Source: Symsagittifera roscoffensis (Eukaryota; Xenacoelomorpha; Acoela; Convolutidae). From it: a stretch of DNA of 64,000 nt. The stretch lies in the NCBI RefSeq assembly GCF_963678635.1, contig NC_087062.1:62232386-62296385 (forward strand), written 5' to 3'. The stretch's first letter is position 1, and each line of letters begins with the position of its first letter. Shown piece by piece: positions 1-12,027 of this stretch. The notes under the pieces were generated by a model. It searched no databases and had not been told where the DNA came from. It saw nothing but the letters and a program-made list of their open reading frames with translations. The translations under genes and the position numbers were made by a program.

Positions 1-1679
1 TTATCTTAGTAAATGACAAATTAATAAACAGAATCGTTTCAAATTGAATTGAGGTGTGCTATTTAAACTATTCAATTTTCTGCTTTATTCTAAATATATA
101 ACTTCTACTTAAAATAATGGTGTGATGATTTTTAAAAGTCTGAAAAAAAGGTATTTTTCATTTTTTTTCAGAGAAAAATATTAATTTTTTATAGAGAAAG
201 CTACTCCATAGGACTTGAAATGCAGTCAAATTTTTTGCTGTGATACGAGCAGTTTTGTTTTACTTTCGATTTTCTTGGGTTATAAAGACTGTAACAAACA
301 CTGGTTAAAAGCAGGTTAAATTGAATTCAATTACTTTTGAATAGGTCAACGAAACAAGCAATTGACTAAGGTAATCAATGTACAAAATAAATTGAGATTT
401 TGTTAATGGAACGCCTGGTTAGTTTTGAACGCTTCACAATGTAAAATTTTTACCTCATTAGACAAAAGCGGGAAACTAAATAAAAAGAATGCTTACTAAA
501 TTATTTTTAATCAGTGCGGAGCTTGGGTCTTTTTACTTAATCCGCCCATTTTTCTCTAAATTTTGCATGTTGCAATATTCAATTTACAAATGCTGAGAAC
601 AAAAGACTGATAGCCTTGGTTGATTTGGTTTATATGTATGCAATCACTTTTTTCTTACGCCGACTTCTAACAAGACCGAATTTTGAGCAGATACAAAGGA
701 GTTATTTTTGCTCTAGATCTGTTTCGGTTTTTTTTTTAAATCTGGGCAAAACTTTGGAGCGTTTTTGAAATAATTTTAGCTGGCTTAACAAACATTCTTT
801 GTTTTAGGGCAATTCGTTTTATTAATACTTCGACTTAAGTTTGCGAGCAAACATTTTGTGATGATGCTGAAGTTTGATTGGCTAATACTAGCCATGCAAA
901 ATGAGCCAAAATAGTTTCAGTTCAAGATGTTACAATATTGGTCTTTGCGCGGAATCAGTAAAAAGACCAATGAATTGATGTAAAAAACTCGGTAAAATTA
1001 GAGTTTGGCTAGTTCGTTAGGTTTTTTTGAAAACTTTTTTTAGTACAGTTCTATATCAAGTCAATAAAGAGGCAGGAGTAAAAATTGTAGTCTCCAATGC
1101 TGCTTTTTCTTATTTGGGTATAGTTAGTGAAAAAAAAATAAAAGTGAAACTTGATGTAGCATTTTTGTTTGAAATTTTTCGCGTGTTGCGGGTTGGAGTT
1201 TGAAGAAATCAATGAAGACATCAGTTTCCTCTCTATTTAATGCGAAAAGCTATTTTCTCAATAATTTGTTATCGAAATATTTTTTTGATAATAATGATTC
1301 ATTTTGAGTTTGTTTCCACAAATTAATTTCTGTTTGATCGATTGAGATGTTTTGAGACTTCAAAAATCAATTTTTTAATTTTTTAAGTCGCGTTTAGTTT
1401 TTTAGGGTTTGTCGGTCGTACCCCAAAAATATATCCGAAAATAATTGCTCAAATAGTAGTTACAGATCAAAAAACTCCGACTTTTGCCGCAATCAATTAC
1501 TATGCAACGTTTTTAGATCTTTTAAATCTGTCTAAAAAGCAGTCTGACTTGTTAAACTGATGTACAATTTTCAAGCTAGATGAGAGATTTTTCCACAGGT
1601 GATTCACAGGTGATTCATTTTTTTTCATTGTGATTTTAGGTCACATTGTTTTTCAGACTATATAAAACGGTAGCAGGAC
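1..1679. other. AT-rich noncoding sequence, no gene seen
   Basis: No open frame with coding character, RNA gene or clear mobile-element end is visible. The sequence is AT-rich with many A and T runs. It probably lies upstream of, or in an intron of, the FkbM gene whose first visible exon begins at 2328. The N-terminal exon of that gene, which should encode the glycine-rich SAM-binding loop, was not found here. Confidence 0.5.
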
Positions 1680-1781
1680 AATCTACCTTATTCCAATCTA
1701 CCCTATGCCGTTTTAGCCTATAGCATTTTATCTTATATACCAATTTAACCTACGCTGATTTACCCTATGCCAAATTACCCC
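1680..1781. repeat. degenerate 15-bp minisatellite
   Basis: About six to seven consecutive units of 15 bp built on AATCTACCCTATGCC, with substitutions and one 17-bp unit. The unit length is a multiple of three, but the frame runs into a stop, so coding is unlikely. Confidence 0.6.
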
Positions 1782-1899
1782 TCAATAAAGTTTTATCTTC
1801 TATCACACTAGGTGTTAAGGACAACATGTATGGAAGTGTTAATTCATTTGAGTTCTACCATTTAGACTCAAAACTGGTCTCGAAATATAAACCGAACAC

Positions 1900-2110
1900 T
1901 TTGTTGACTCGGCTAAAGCCGCCGAACAACGTCGTGTGGCTTTATCGTGCGATAGTACTGCGTTTGATTTGAGACTTTCAGGAACGAAACGCGACTCAAA
2001 AAACTCGACATGGCTATAAGTTTTTGGTCACCCCATCTACCTCGCGCGGCCGCATTCGGTCGCATCTTAAGCCGCAGGCCTCGACCCGAGTACTCGGCTT
2101 ATTCACAAAG
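1900..2110. other. GC-richer island of unknown nature
   Basis: A segment markedly richer in C and G than its surroundings, with several CGCG and CCGC clusters, just upstream of the first visible FkbM exon. The open frame starting at 2010 has no recognisable domain. It may be an old transposon fragment or a regulatory element; nothing in the sequence decides. Confidence 0.25.
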
Positions 2111-2327
2111 CAATGATAAAACTATTGATTCTCTGTGCTTTATAGGAACCAAAGTACTCAAATATAGGAACCAAAAAAAAATGGAAAAAAGTTAAACGCC
2201 ATTATTTTCCAATTTATATTTTCTAAATGTACTTTGGACCATTCAGAATGCTCATCATAACTTTTATTAGATGTTCAGGTGAATAAAATTGATTTTCTCA
2301 TGTCGAATTTGATTCCTACTTTTCCAG

Positions 2328-2556
2328 AATACCAGTTGCTGCTCTCGGAAAAACAACCTACAGTTTCGAGCCAGTGCGTCGAACAGTTGAATTTCTTCGA
2401 CACTCGATTGCACTGAATAACTTCAACGACAGAATCCACCTCTACAACTACGCTTTGATGGATTCAATTTACTGTGTTCAAATTACAAGACCTGTCTCAA
2501 ATCCATATCTGGGTCGATCAATCATGACCAAAACCGATGACTGCAATCAGAAATTA
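2328..2556 (+). CDS. FkbM-family methyltransferase, internal exon
   Basis: First visible exon of a host methyltransferase gene. It follows a pyrimidine-rich acceptor ending TTTTCCAG and ends at a GTAAGA donor. The frame is open throughout, about 76 codons, beginning with one base that completes an upstream codon and ending in phase 0. The peptide has SFEP near codons 12-15, then EFLRHSIALNNF and DRIHLYNYAL. This matches the start of the FkbM SAM-dependent methyltransferase fold (Glu-Pro after beta-2, then a helix with Leu-Asn, then an Ala-Leu strand). FkbM domains methylate hydroxyl groups of small molecules or glycans, but the substrate here is unknown. The preceding exon with the Gly-rich SAM loop is not visible. 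Splice sites are inferred; no transcript evidence. Confidence 0.82.
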
Positions 2557-4984
2557 GTAAGAATGAATTCTTTTTGCAAAAACTGCTTTATTACCCAGTG
2601 AGGAGAGAGGTGAATATATAAGGGACCAGCCTATTTACTGCGAGTCGATTAGCATGTCCATTTACAAGAATAGACAAAAATCAAATTTTAATTTTCGTAA
2701 CAAAACAAGTGGTTTCCAAGATTATTTGAATAATTTTTTTGGTTGAATGCACACCTAACTAAATCAATTATCGCATGCTTATAGGCACACATGCTAATCG
2801 CTACCCACCCAAATAATTAAAGTACTCGGCGATTGATCTTTAAATTTGCAAAATTAAGTTGGCTGTAAATAAGATAAAGTTCAAAATGCAGTAGAGTTAG
2901 ATAGGAATGTCAGTCTACGTCGTGTAAGTTTTTTCTGTTTGGCCCAAAAACTAATGTTTTTGCTAATTTGAAAGTTTGATCATTGTGCTCGAATCTGGTT
3001 GCAAAAAAATCAGCAAAAAATTAGGTTTTTCAATGAAAACAGAAACCTAATAAATTGAACAACTTGATATTTTTTGGGCCTTATCACCGAATAGAATAGT
3101 AAAAAGTAGTCAAAAACAAAAAAAAATAGGAAAAACAGACAACTTTACTTTCACAGTGAGACTTTTTTCGTTTTTTTTTATAGAATCTGAATCACAATCA
3201 ACAGGGCTTAAATAAAACCCATTAGGGACCTCGTACGAGTTTTATCGAAGTTCCCAAAATTGGGTGGAAAAAGGCAACATTACGCTATATTTGTTGCCCA
3301 ACTATTTTTGAAGGTGATGGCTGGGAGAAAATTTTTTGTTGTTAATTCGTTTTTTTTATACTAATTTAAACGTAGTAGAGTAATTTTCTAGAAATTAGTG
3401 AGCCACATGAACCCCTAATAAACTCAAAGAAAACACAAATTAAAATTAATCCATTTTTGAGCAAACGGCACAACCAAGAAAATAAAAGAAAGAACATGTG
3501 ATAAAATGAAACAGAAGTTTATACAGAAATAAAGACTCTTCTCAAAGAAACATCCAAAATTACCTCTCGTCTAGCCTCTACCAGCTAGAGCTTGGGACCC
3601 CGACCCCGATACAATTTTTACCAACAGTACTTCTAGTGCGAGGAGCTGTTTAAAAATAACCGAACTAATAGTAACGTTTTTGCGAAAACCACTTACATAG
3701 GATCATCACCGAAATTGAAAATAATAAAAGGTGCAGGCATACATAATCTGAAAGGTTCAAAAAAACGAGCAAAGTAACGAACAGCAAAAGGTAGATAAAA
3801 ACTCGACAAAATTCCGAATCTGGAATGACAAATCTATTGGTTTTATTTGCCGCAGTCACAACCTCCGCAAGTTATTAAGTACAGAGCCAATATCGCAGCA
3901 AAGGTATCCATTGAACAAGAACGATGGCCGACTCGATACTGAAATCAGAAATATGGATCCTAGTCACTTGAAGATTTACTCAGATAAGTCAAACCCTATC
4001 TCGCCATTTGATAAATAGTTGAGAATGCACGCAGTCTCGCTCTAAATAACGAAATCGACACATTACTATATCTTCAACCTTGATACGATCCTTCAACTCG
4101 CCATAGTGTTAGCAAATCTCTACTTTATTCACGAAAACAATTTTTTCACAAGACCGAGCAACTGCTACTCTTCTCTCTACGATTTTAAAAAAAAAATCTA
4201 CTGAAAGAAGAAATTAGATTTCAATTCATCCATCCTTCACTCGAAATAACTTATAGCTTAAAAAGTTTCTAAGCCCCGGATGGATGGTACCAGTTCAAAA
4301 CAAATATTTGATCTAACCAACAATTTTCTCAGTAACGATCACTGTGAAATACTTAGAAATAACAAATCATGATCCATGATCAAAACTTACAATAAATTTT
4401 AAGGCTGAAACTATTTATAGTTTCAGCCAGAGCAGATTAAATTTAAGTTAGCAAACAGTTGCTCTTCCTCTCCTCTAACCTTGCAACAATACTAGTATAT
4501 ACTAGATCTATGGAGATTAGGAAATATAAGAGTAAGATTAAGATCGGTTTTAGACTAAGAAGTTGCACGAATCTATCCGGCCGAGAATAAGATAGCGTGA
4601 CGAACAGACGGTGTACTTTATCCAAAATTACTGTTTGAGAAAGGGCACCCCGGACTTACACTCAATTCCTGTATAACTCTTCTGCCTTTTCAACCTTATT
4701 TTATTTACATCCACTTACCCTGTTTTTGCCGTTTGTTCTAAGGTTGTATTTATCTACTGTTTGTACTGTATTTATCTATAATGTTTTCAAATTTGTGGTC
4801 AATTAGCATTAAGTTTGGCTTTAAAACAAAATTTAAAATTGAAAATAGTTTCGACTAGCATAAAAAGCAAAACCTTAAATTCAACCACACTCATAATCAA
4901 AGTTAATATTCAGAAAAGAAATCATAATTATTATAAATTAGTTTTTTTCCTACATTTCACAATTTTCGAGGCAATCCTAAAACT

Positions 4985-5326
4985 CTTTGTTTTTGCGATT
5001 TGCAGAAGATTTTTAAATGCGAATCCAACCTGACTCTCCATTTCCAAGAAAAGTCCATTTCTATTATCTCCCCACCTTCCGGACTCAGGACATTCAGGTT
5101 GTTAAGCGAAAGTCTTTTTTTTGCGACTCAAGGCCGTTTCTTTTGCATCTAGAGCTTTCTCGTGTTGCCACTCTTGCAGCAAAAATTGGTCAAGCTGTGG
5201 TAGAGCTGAAGCTAGAGGTCAAGTGAGAGCTCGTCCTTGCACACTACCAATGCCATTAGAGGGATCTAATACACGCACTGACATTCTAACTTGAAAGCGA
5301 TACCATACCACTATGCTACGTGCCTC
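4985..5326 (-). mobile_element. tRNA-derived SINE, copy 2
   Basis: Read on the - strand, it begins GAGGCACGTAGCATAGTGG, a tRNA-like A box. A B-box-like GTATTAGATCC follows at 5262-5271. The body then aligns with the SINE at 24744, sharing for example GAGCTCTCACTTGA and CGGCCTTGAGT, and the 3' part GTGGGGAGATAATA plus AAATGGACT. About 50 bp separate head/body and 3' part, against more than 300 bp in the other copy. Divergence between copies is substantial, so this is an old insertion. The element has no coding capacity and would depend on a LINE. Confidence 0.75.
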
Positions 5327-6156
5327 AATCAGTGTTTAGTCCAACCCAATACAGGTGGGGTTGTGGCTGATTTCTAAGCTTCTGAGCTGAATGACATTGC
5401 CTCAACTGTGGGTTAAAAACAACTGCACTGTAATTTTACACAATTTCAGAGAAGAAATTTAGTCGCAGTTCCTACTTTTATACTTTGGACGATAGAAATT
5501 CTAGAATCATTTTCTAGTCCTCAACTGCATTGAATTATTGTTTTCTTTGAAACAAAAGTTAACTTGACATTTTTAAATCAAATTAAATCAGCCTTAATTT
5601 CCCAATCTTAGGTTATTGCACGCAAATACTTGTAGTTTCATTTTCGAGTCCTAAACTTCACACGTGGCCTGGAGGTTGAACAGCTAAACTGAAGTCCGCT
5701 TCGGCCTTCTCACCACCGTGAATCCGCTACATATTTATCATCATTTGCAAATTTCAATTTTTTTGGACTATATTTTTAGTACATTCACGTGTGTTAAAAG
5801 AGTCGAGGCCCTAAAAAAGCTTCCGCGTTTCCGGGGTGTCGTTTCCTTTAAACACGCTTTCACTCTACTTAACGCTACAGAGTTTTTCTCCTCTTTTTAG
5901 CGGGGGGACACTAAGAAATGGTTTTATTCACAATCCTTTAAGAGTTATGTTGGTGGTCACACTAAATCGGCCGATCAAAGGATTACGCAACTTTTTTCGA
6001 CGCTACTCTTGCGTTTATAGCTAGTTCAGCAAATCGTGGGTATAATAAGTGAATTCGCAATCACAAAGAAAATAAAAGCTATTCACAATGCCCTAAATGA
6101 GCTAATTAATAACTTCTATAACGAAGCCCGCATTTCGTTCGTTCAATTGCTTCGTT

Positions 6157-8277
6157 ATCTCTATGGAAAACCCTCGGTTGACGCATTTCCCAAATCGCCT
6201 ACTACAGCAGCGCAACTCGCTCACAAAAATAATTCAGCCCGTTACTAAACTTGGGTTCAAGCGCAACTCGCTCCCACAAATAGTCCAACCCGGTACTAAA
6301 CTTGATCCAAGCAAGCAATTTGACCAAGCAAACAAGTGACATACGATTCTAATCAACTAATTCCTGACCTCGTAAACTTCAGCCCTCGAGTTCAACTCAA
6401 CCTCCAAACCAAGCTATGTTTTCTCAGTGACCCTCCCAAGACCTTTATTTTAATTATCCCGTTAACGTTCCGACTTCCCAAAGATAGGGGGAAATACTTA
6501 TCATGGGTCGCTAAATCAATTCAGGCATTTAAAATTCCTATCAGCACTCTATTCCAATCTTGACCTTCTAGCTATCAGGGGGACGTATATGGCCTATTAA
6601 GGGTCAAATTAACCAAAAAATTCCCCGTCCGTTCATATTTTTTAGAAGACTGAATTCTCATGCCGCGGTCCCGTTACAATCATTTTCCTCTGGGACAACT
6701 TTTCTTTAGTCTAATTGAATTGCTATTAACAGATCATTTGCCAAAGTGAACTGAACACAATGTTTACCAATTCGACTTCGAATTACTTCTACTACTCCAA
6801 GGTTGCAATGTGAAAACTAGATGGCTATCAGCTTCTGCTTCAATTTTCAATAGATAAGTTTCCTCCCAATTATTAGCAAGGTGACTGGTTCATTTTTCCA
6901 AAGGGTTTGGACTGAGGAACACGCCACCTACCTGTATTAACCTTGGGGTTTTCTATGCAATTTTGGGATCAAAACCTTAAAGGTCAACTTAAGGTCACCC
7001 GGGGTCATCCGAGGTAAAACTTCGACATTTGGGTTTAAAACCTCATGGAGGTCCTAACTACCAAATTCCATTCATGTCCCATTAATACTTCACAAGTTAT
7101 CCCATTTCTAAGGTCCATTTTCACTTTTACTGGAAAAAAGCTATTAACACCGGAGGCAGCCGCCGGAGAAGTTTCAATCACAAGGAGCTCTTTTTTTCGG
7201 GGTTGGTATTTCATGTCTTTTGCCGCAAGAAAATCATTATGCGACCTCTCATTATTTTGCGTAAATTGCCTATTTCCGGTCTAAGGGGGTGTTTTTTCAA
7301 GTGCTAATAGCTTCCAATCAAACCGTTGGAAACTGTTCAAACTTTAAATGTGTGTTTTACCACTACCTATCATCTCACCAAGTTCATTGGAGGCCGGGAA
7401 ACGTTTTCCGGATGTTAAGGGTGGGTTTGTTTACTTAGGGCATAAAACCGGAAGTGGGGCCCTAGGGGTCTGGGGTTTCGAATTTAAGCTTCCCTTAACT
7501 AGGCATACAACATTTTAAAATTTGAGCCCAATACCGCTGCTAGTATCCGAGTTCTGATAGGGCCATTTACACTTCCGGGGACCGTTATCACTTGCCCTCA
7601 AGGGTCTGAGGGGTCCCGTTTTTTTTCTGCTCGGGTCAAATCATCTCTGGTACCGCTATTCTGAGTTTCATAACTCTAGCTTTCTTAGTTCCCATTTGGG
7701 GGGGGGGGGGGTTCGCCGACTTTGTCAAATTTCATTATCTGGCATAGGAGTGACGAATTTTACCACACTAGAACTATTTTTAACTCGACCCATTGTTTGC
7801 TGTACTACTTAACTTAAATACTATTCAATCTTACGCTCAGCTTACTATTAGCCTTACCATACTGCGTGCAAGTCTCATTGTAATACTTTCTACGTTCAGT
7901 TCTTATTTTGCCGAAATCGTATTAGGATCACCGATCCTACAACGTCCATTTTCGGCGGAATAGCCCTAAAATTTTTAAAAGAAGCCTTGGCGATAATACA
8001 TACTAATTTTTACAAAGAATGCACGCTGAAAACGCAATTTTTCTGTCATAGCCTTCCCAAAAAGTGCCTAAAAAGACAAAATTATCAAAATGTTTTTCAA
8101 AAGTTTTCACAAGAGCTGAGAAAATCATTTTGATCAATTTAAAAAATTGAAAATTTTCGGGATTTTTTTTTGAAAATCTTCAATCTGCCACCCCCTCCCA
8201 GTCCTTCCTCCCTCTTCGAAAAAATATTGAATCCATGCCTGATTATGTCTCCACTTAACTACAATTTTTTTTCAATT
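6157..8277. repeat. 2.1-kb direct duplication, unit 1
   Basis: Starts ATCTCTATGGAAAACCC and ends in CAATTTTTTTTCAATT. It repeats at 8292-10416 with only two substitutions noticed plus a different length of a G run (14 versus 18). It is richer in C and G than the surrounding intron and has no recognisable coding domain; the open frames at 6336 and 7045 are short and unlike any family I know. It includes a cluster of AGGTCA-type half sites at 6981-7017. Confidence 0.9.
6981..7017 (+). promoter_or_regulatory. cluster of AGGTCA-like half sites (tentative)
   Basis: Four direct half sites: AGGTCA (6981), AGGTCA (6992, spacer 5), GGGTCA (7002, spacer 4), AGGTAA (7012, spacer 4). These spacings are those of DR5 and DR4 nuclear-receptor elements. 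The cluster is copied at 9116-9152. It may be fortuitous inside repeat DNA. Confidence 0.25.
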
Positions 8278-8291
8278 GTAGTTGGGTTTGA

Positions 8292-10416
8292 ATCTCTATG
8301 GAAAACCCTCGGTTGACGCATTTCCCAAATCGCCTACTACAGCAGCGCAACTCGCTCACAAAAATAATTCAGCCCGTTACTAAACTTGGGTTCAAGCGCA
8401 ACTCGCTCCCACAAATAGTCCAACCCGGTACTAAACTTGATCCAAGCAAGCAATTTGACCAAGCAAACAAGTGACATACGATTCTAATCAACTAATTCCT
8501 GACCTCGTAAACTTCAGCCCTCGAGTTCAACTCAACCTCCAAACCAAGCTATGTTTTCTCAGTGACCCTCCCAAGACCTTTATTTTAATTATCCCGTTAA
8601 CGTTCCGACTTCCCAAAGATAGGGGGAAATACTTATCATGGGTCGCTAAATCAATTCAGGCATTTAAAATTTCTATCAGTACTCTATTCCAATCTTGACC
8701 TTCTAGCTATCAGGGGGACGTATATGGCCTATTAAGGGTCAAATTAACCAAAAAATTCCCCGTCCGTTCATATTTTTTAGAAGACTGAATTCTCATGCCG
8801 CGGTCCCGTTACAATCATTTTCCTCTGGGACAACTTTTCTTTAGTCTAATTGAATTGCTATTAACAGATCATTTGCCAAAGTGAACTGAACACAATGTTT
8901 ACCAATTCGACTTCGAATTACTTCTACTACTCCAAGGTTGCAATGTGAAAACTAGATGGCTATCAGCTTCTGCTTCAATTTTCAATAGATAAGTTTCCTC
9001 CCAATTATTAGCAAGGTGACTGGTTCATTTTTCCAAAGGGTTTGGACTGAGGAACACGCCACCTACCTGTATTAACCTTGGGGTTTTCTATGCAATTTTG
9101 GGATCAAAACCTTAAAGGTCAACTTAAGGTCACCCGGGGTCATCCGAGGTAAAACTTCGACATTTGGGTTTAAAACCTCATGGAGGTCCTAACTACCAAA
9201 TTCCATTCATGTCCCATTAATACTTCACAAGTTATCCCATTTCTAAGGTCCATTTTCACTTTTACTGGAAAAAAGCTATTAACACCGGAGGCAGCCGCCG
9301 GAGAAGTTTCAATCACAAGGAGCTCTTTTTTTCGGGGTTGGTATTTCATGTCTTTTGCCGCAAGAAAATCATTATGCGACCTCTCATTATTTTGCGTAAA
9401 TTGCCTATTTCCGGTCTAAGGGGGTGTTTTTTCAAGTGCTAATAGCTTCCAATCAAACCGTTGGAAACTGTTCAAACTTTAAATGTGTGTTTTACCACTA
9501 CCTATCATCTCACCAAGTTCATTGGAGGCCGGGAAACGTTTTCCGGATGTTAAGGGTGGGTTTGTTTACTTAGGGCATAAAACCGGAAGTGGGGCCCTAG
9601 GGGTCTGGGGTTTCGAATTTAAGCTTCCCTTAACTAGGCATACAACATTTTAAAATTTGAGCCCAATACCGCTGCTAGTATCCGAGTTCTGATAGGGCCA
9701 TTTACACTTCCGGGGACCGTTATCACTTGCCCTCAAGGGTCTGAGGGGTCCCGTTTTTTTTCTGCTCGGGTCAAATCATCTCTGGTACCGCTATTCTGAG
9801 TTTCATAACTCTAGCTTTCTTAGTTCCCATTTGGGGGGGGGGGGGGGGGGTTCGCCGACTTTGTCAAATTTCATTATCTGGCATAGGAGTGACGAATTTT
9901 ACCACACTAGAACTATTTTTAACTCGACCCATTGTTTGCTGTACTACTTAACTTAAATACTATTCAATCTTACGCTCAGCTTACTATTAGCCTTACCATA
10001 CTGCGTGCAAGTCTCATTGTAATACTTTCTACGTTCAGTTCTTATTTTGCCGAAATCGTATTAGGATCACCGATCCTACAACGTCCATTTTCGGCGGAAT
10101 AGCCCTAAAATTTTTAAAAGAAGCCTTGGCGATAATACATACTAATTTTTACAAAGAATGCACGCTGAAAACGCAATTTTTCTGTCATAGCCTTCCCAAA
10201 AAGTGCCTAAAAAGACAAAATTATCAAAATGTTTTTCAAAAGTTTTCACAAGAGCTGAGAAAATCATTTTGATCAATTTAAAAAATTGAAAATTTTCGGG
10301 ATTTTTTTTTGAAAATCTTCAATCTGCCACCCCCTCCCAGTCCTTCCTCCCTCTTCGAAAAAATATTGAATCCATGCCTGATTATGTCTCCACTTAACTA
10401 CAATTTTTTTTCAATT
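8292..10416. repeat. 2.1-kb direct duplication, unit 2
   Basis: Second head-to-tail copy, offset 2135 bp, separated from unit 1 by 14 bp that complete a short hairpin (AACTACAATT ... AATTGTAGTT) at the end of unit 1. Near identity points to a very recent duplication or a collapsed/expanded assembly. The unit ends 45 bp before the next FkbM exon. Confidence 0.9.
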
Positions 10417-10461
10417 TAACTCGAAAGTTGAATAAAAAGCTATTTATCAATTTTTATTTAG

Positions 10462-10640
10462 GATGGGGTTAATGTAGCAGTTTTGGACAACTTACTTCCA
10501 ATTCTCAAGAAGGACAATGTCAAGCAGGCAATACTGAAAATAGACATAGAAGGCTCCGAAGCTAAAGCGATTCTTGGAGGTCTGAAACTTTTCAGAGAAA
10601 TCGACATTGCCGTCATCCAGATGGAGTTCCACGTTATTCA
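10462..10640 (+). CDS. FkbM-family methyltransferase, core exon
   Basis: Follows an acceptor ending TTTATTTAG and ends at CA|GTAAGA, 179 bp, entering in phase 0 and leaving in phase 2. The 59 codons encode VLDNLLPILKK, then ILKIDIEGSEAKAILGG, then IDIAVIQMEFHVIQ. The K-I-D-I-E-G-x-E block is the diagnostic FkbM motif. The following G-G-hydrophobic turn and the Q-M-E-F strand complete the C-terminal half of the Rossmann-like methyltransferase fold. It joins in phase with the exon at 2328 and with the terminal exon at 17045. No frame damage is present even though repeats surround the exon, so the gene looks functional. Confidence 0.88.
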
Positions 10641-12027
10641 GTAAGATTTGCTTATTAAAAGGTTTATGTTCCGAGCTTGCCACTGAAAGAGACCGGTAGA
10701 AAGTATGGATTTTTAAACCCAATTTCGACTACCTCATAGAAATCTCACAGGGGGTCAAACGATGGTTCAAATTGAAGCTATTGGCTGTTTTTCAGACTAA
10801 ATTATACCAAGTTTACCAACAACACTAAACAGCAGAATTTCTTAGCGAATTTGTTAAAAAGATTCAAAAAACGATTTTCATGTTTTGGATTTTCGAAACT
10901 TTACACTTGCGTTGTTAGCGTCGGAATATTCTATGCTAGCTGCACAGGAACCGGCTTTTCCTGTTTTTTAAGGAATATTAACAAAAAGGTCGTATGTATG
11001 GTATTTTCTGGTTGTGTATAAACCGACCCAATTAAAAACCAGATACTTTATAAACCACCCGAATAACCCGAGCAGTACGAAAATGAATCAAAACTAGAAA
11101 GTTAAAAAAAATGATTAATAGAATTCGCCAAGTTGTTAATAGTGTATAAAAACGTATGTTAGAATTTTCTACATTTTCATAGCCCCCCCCCTCCCCTCGA
11201 GAAATTCCTACATCCGCGCCTGAACCTAGATATAGCAGATGCTTATTGTTTCGGCCATTGAAAATGACAAAAAAAATGTATTCGGGTGTGTTTTAGCTTC
11301 TTTGCTTTTGGTTGTTCGGTTGTTCACGCAAAATCGGGTACCACAAATAATCATTGGACTGGGTTGAGTGGGATATCATATTAAAAAGCATTTAGTCATG
11401 ATTGGAACGGCATTATAATTTTATTAAAACAATTTCCTAACAAAGAATGAACGTATTGGAATTTTTAGATTTTGCGGAAGATTAGAAATTCAGGGAAGAT
11501 TGGCCATTTAGGCGGAAAAAATAATAATTTTTTCAAATGAAAACTAATTTTGAAAGCTTTATTTGGCACTTCCCTGGCAGGAAGTTTTCTCAAAAAACTT
11601 TAACAACAGTGCAAATTTTCTTAAAGGAATATGGTCAAAACATTGTGTGCTACTTGCACAGCTACCAGTTATCCTGGTTCTAGGTAGCGTTTTGAATAAA
11701 GACTAATCTAGGAAAACAATTTTAACAAATCTGAAAAAAATTGACTTCAATAGAAGACAAATGGTTCGAATTTGTTGAATTTTTTACTTTCCCGAAAATT
11801 GTTAAATTTTATAACCCACATTGACGTCAACGATTTATTTCAAATCTTTCAAATTCGCTCCAGCAAAAGTTTTTGTCAAGGGCTAATTCTAAATAATTGG
11901 CATTTCTGTCGCAATTGTCTGGATTTTAGTTGCAATAGTCTAAAAATTAGTCACAGTATAATTTGAACAAAAACCGTCATGGTCTAAGTAGTCAAGAAAA
12001 ACCATACAATCTGATCAAGTTTTTTTT

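Larger units (their letters stand above)
2557..10461 (+). other. FkbM gene intron, 7.9 kb
   Basis: Bounded by GTAAGA at 2557 and TTTATTTAG ending at 10461. Both neighbouring exons are phase 0 at this junction. It contains a reverse-oriented tRNA SINE (about 4985-5326) and a nearly perfect tandem duplication (6157-10416). No other coding sequence is recognised; 2557-4984 and 5327-6156 show only AT-rich sequence and chance ORFs. Confidence 0.75.

Noticed and set aside
5718-6248. Fragments that look like transposon coding sequence
   Set aside because: Some stretches look compositionally coding, but no reverse transcriptase, integrase or transposase motif could be found.
6336-9419. Duplicated short ORFs of 75 and 79 codons inside the 2.1-kb units
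   Set aside because: Their duplication only reflects the DNA duplication. They have no domain, no splice context and no third-position bias between copies because the copies are almost identical.
6157-10416. 2.1-kb unit as a Helitron
   Set aside because: The start ATCTCTATGG and a hairpin near the end are suggestive, but no CTRR terminus follows the hairpin and no RepHel sequence is present.
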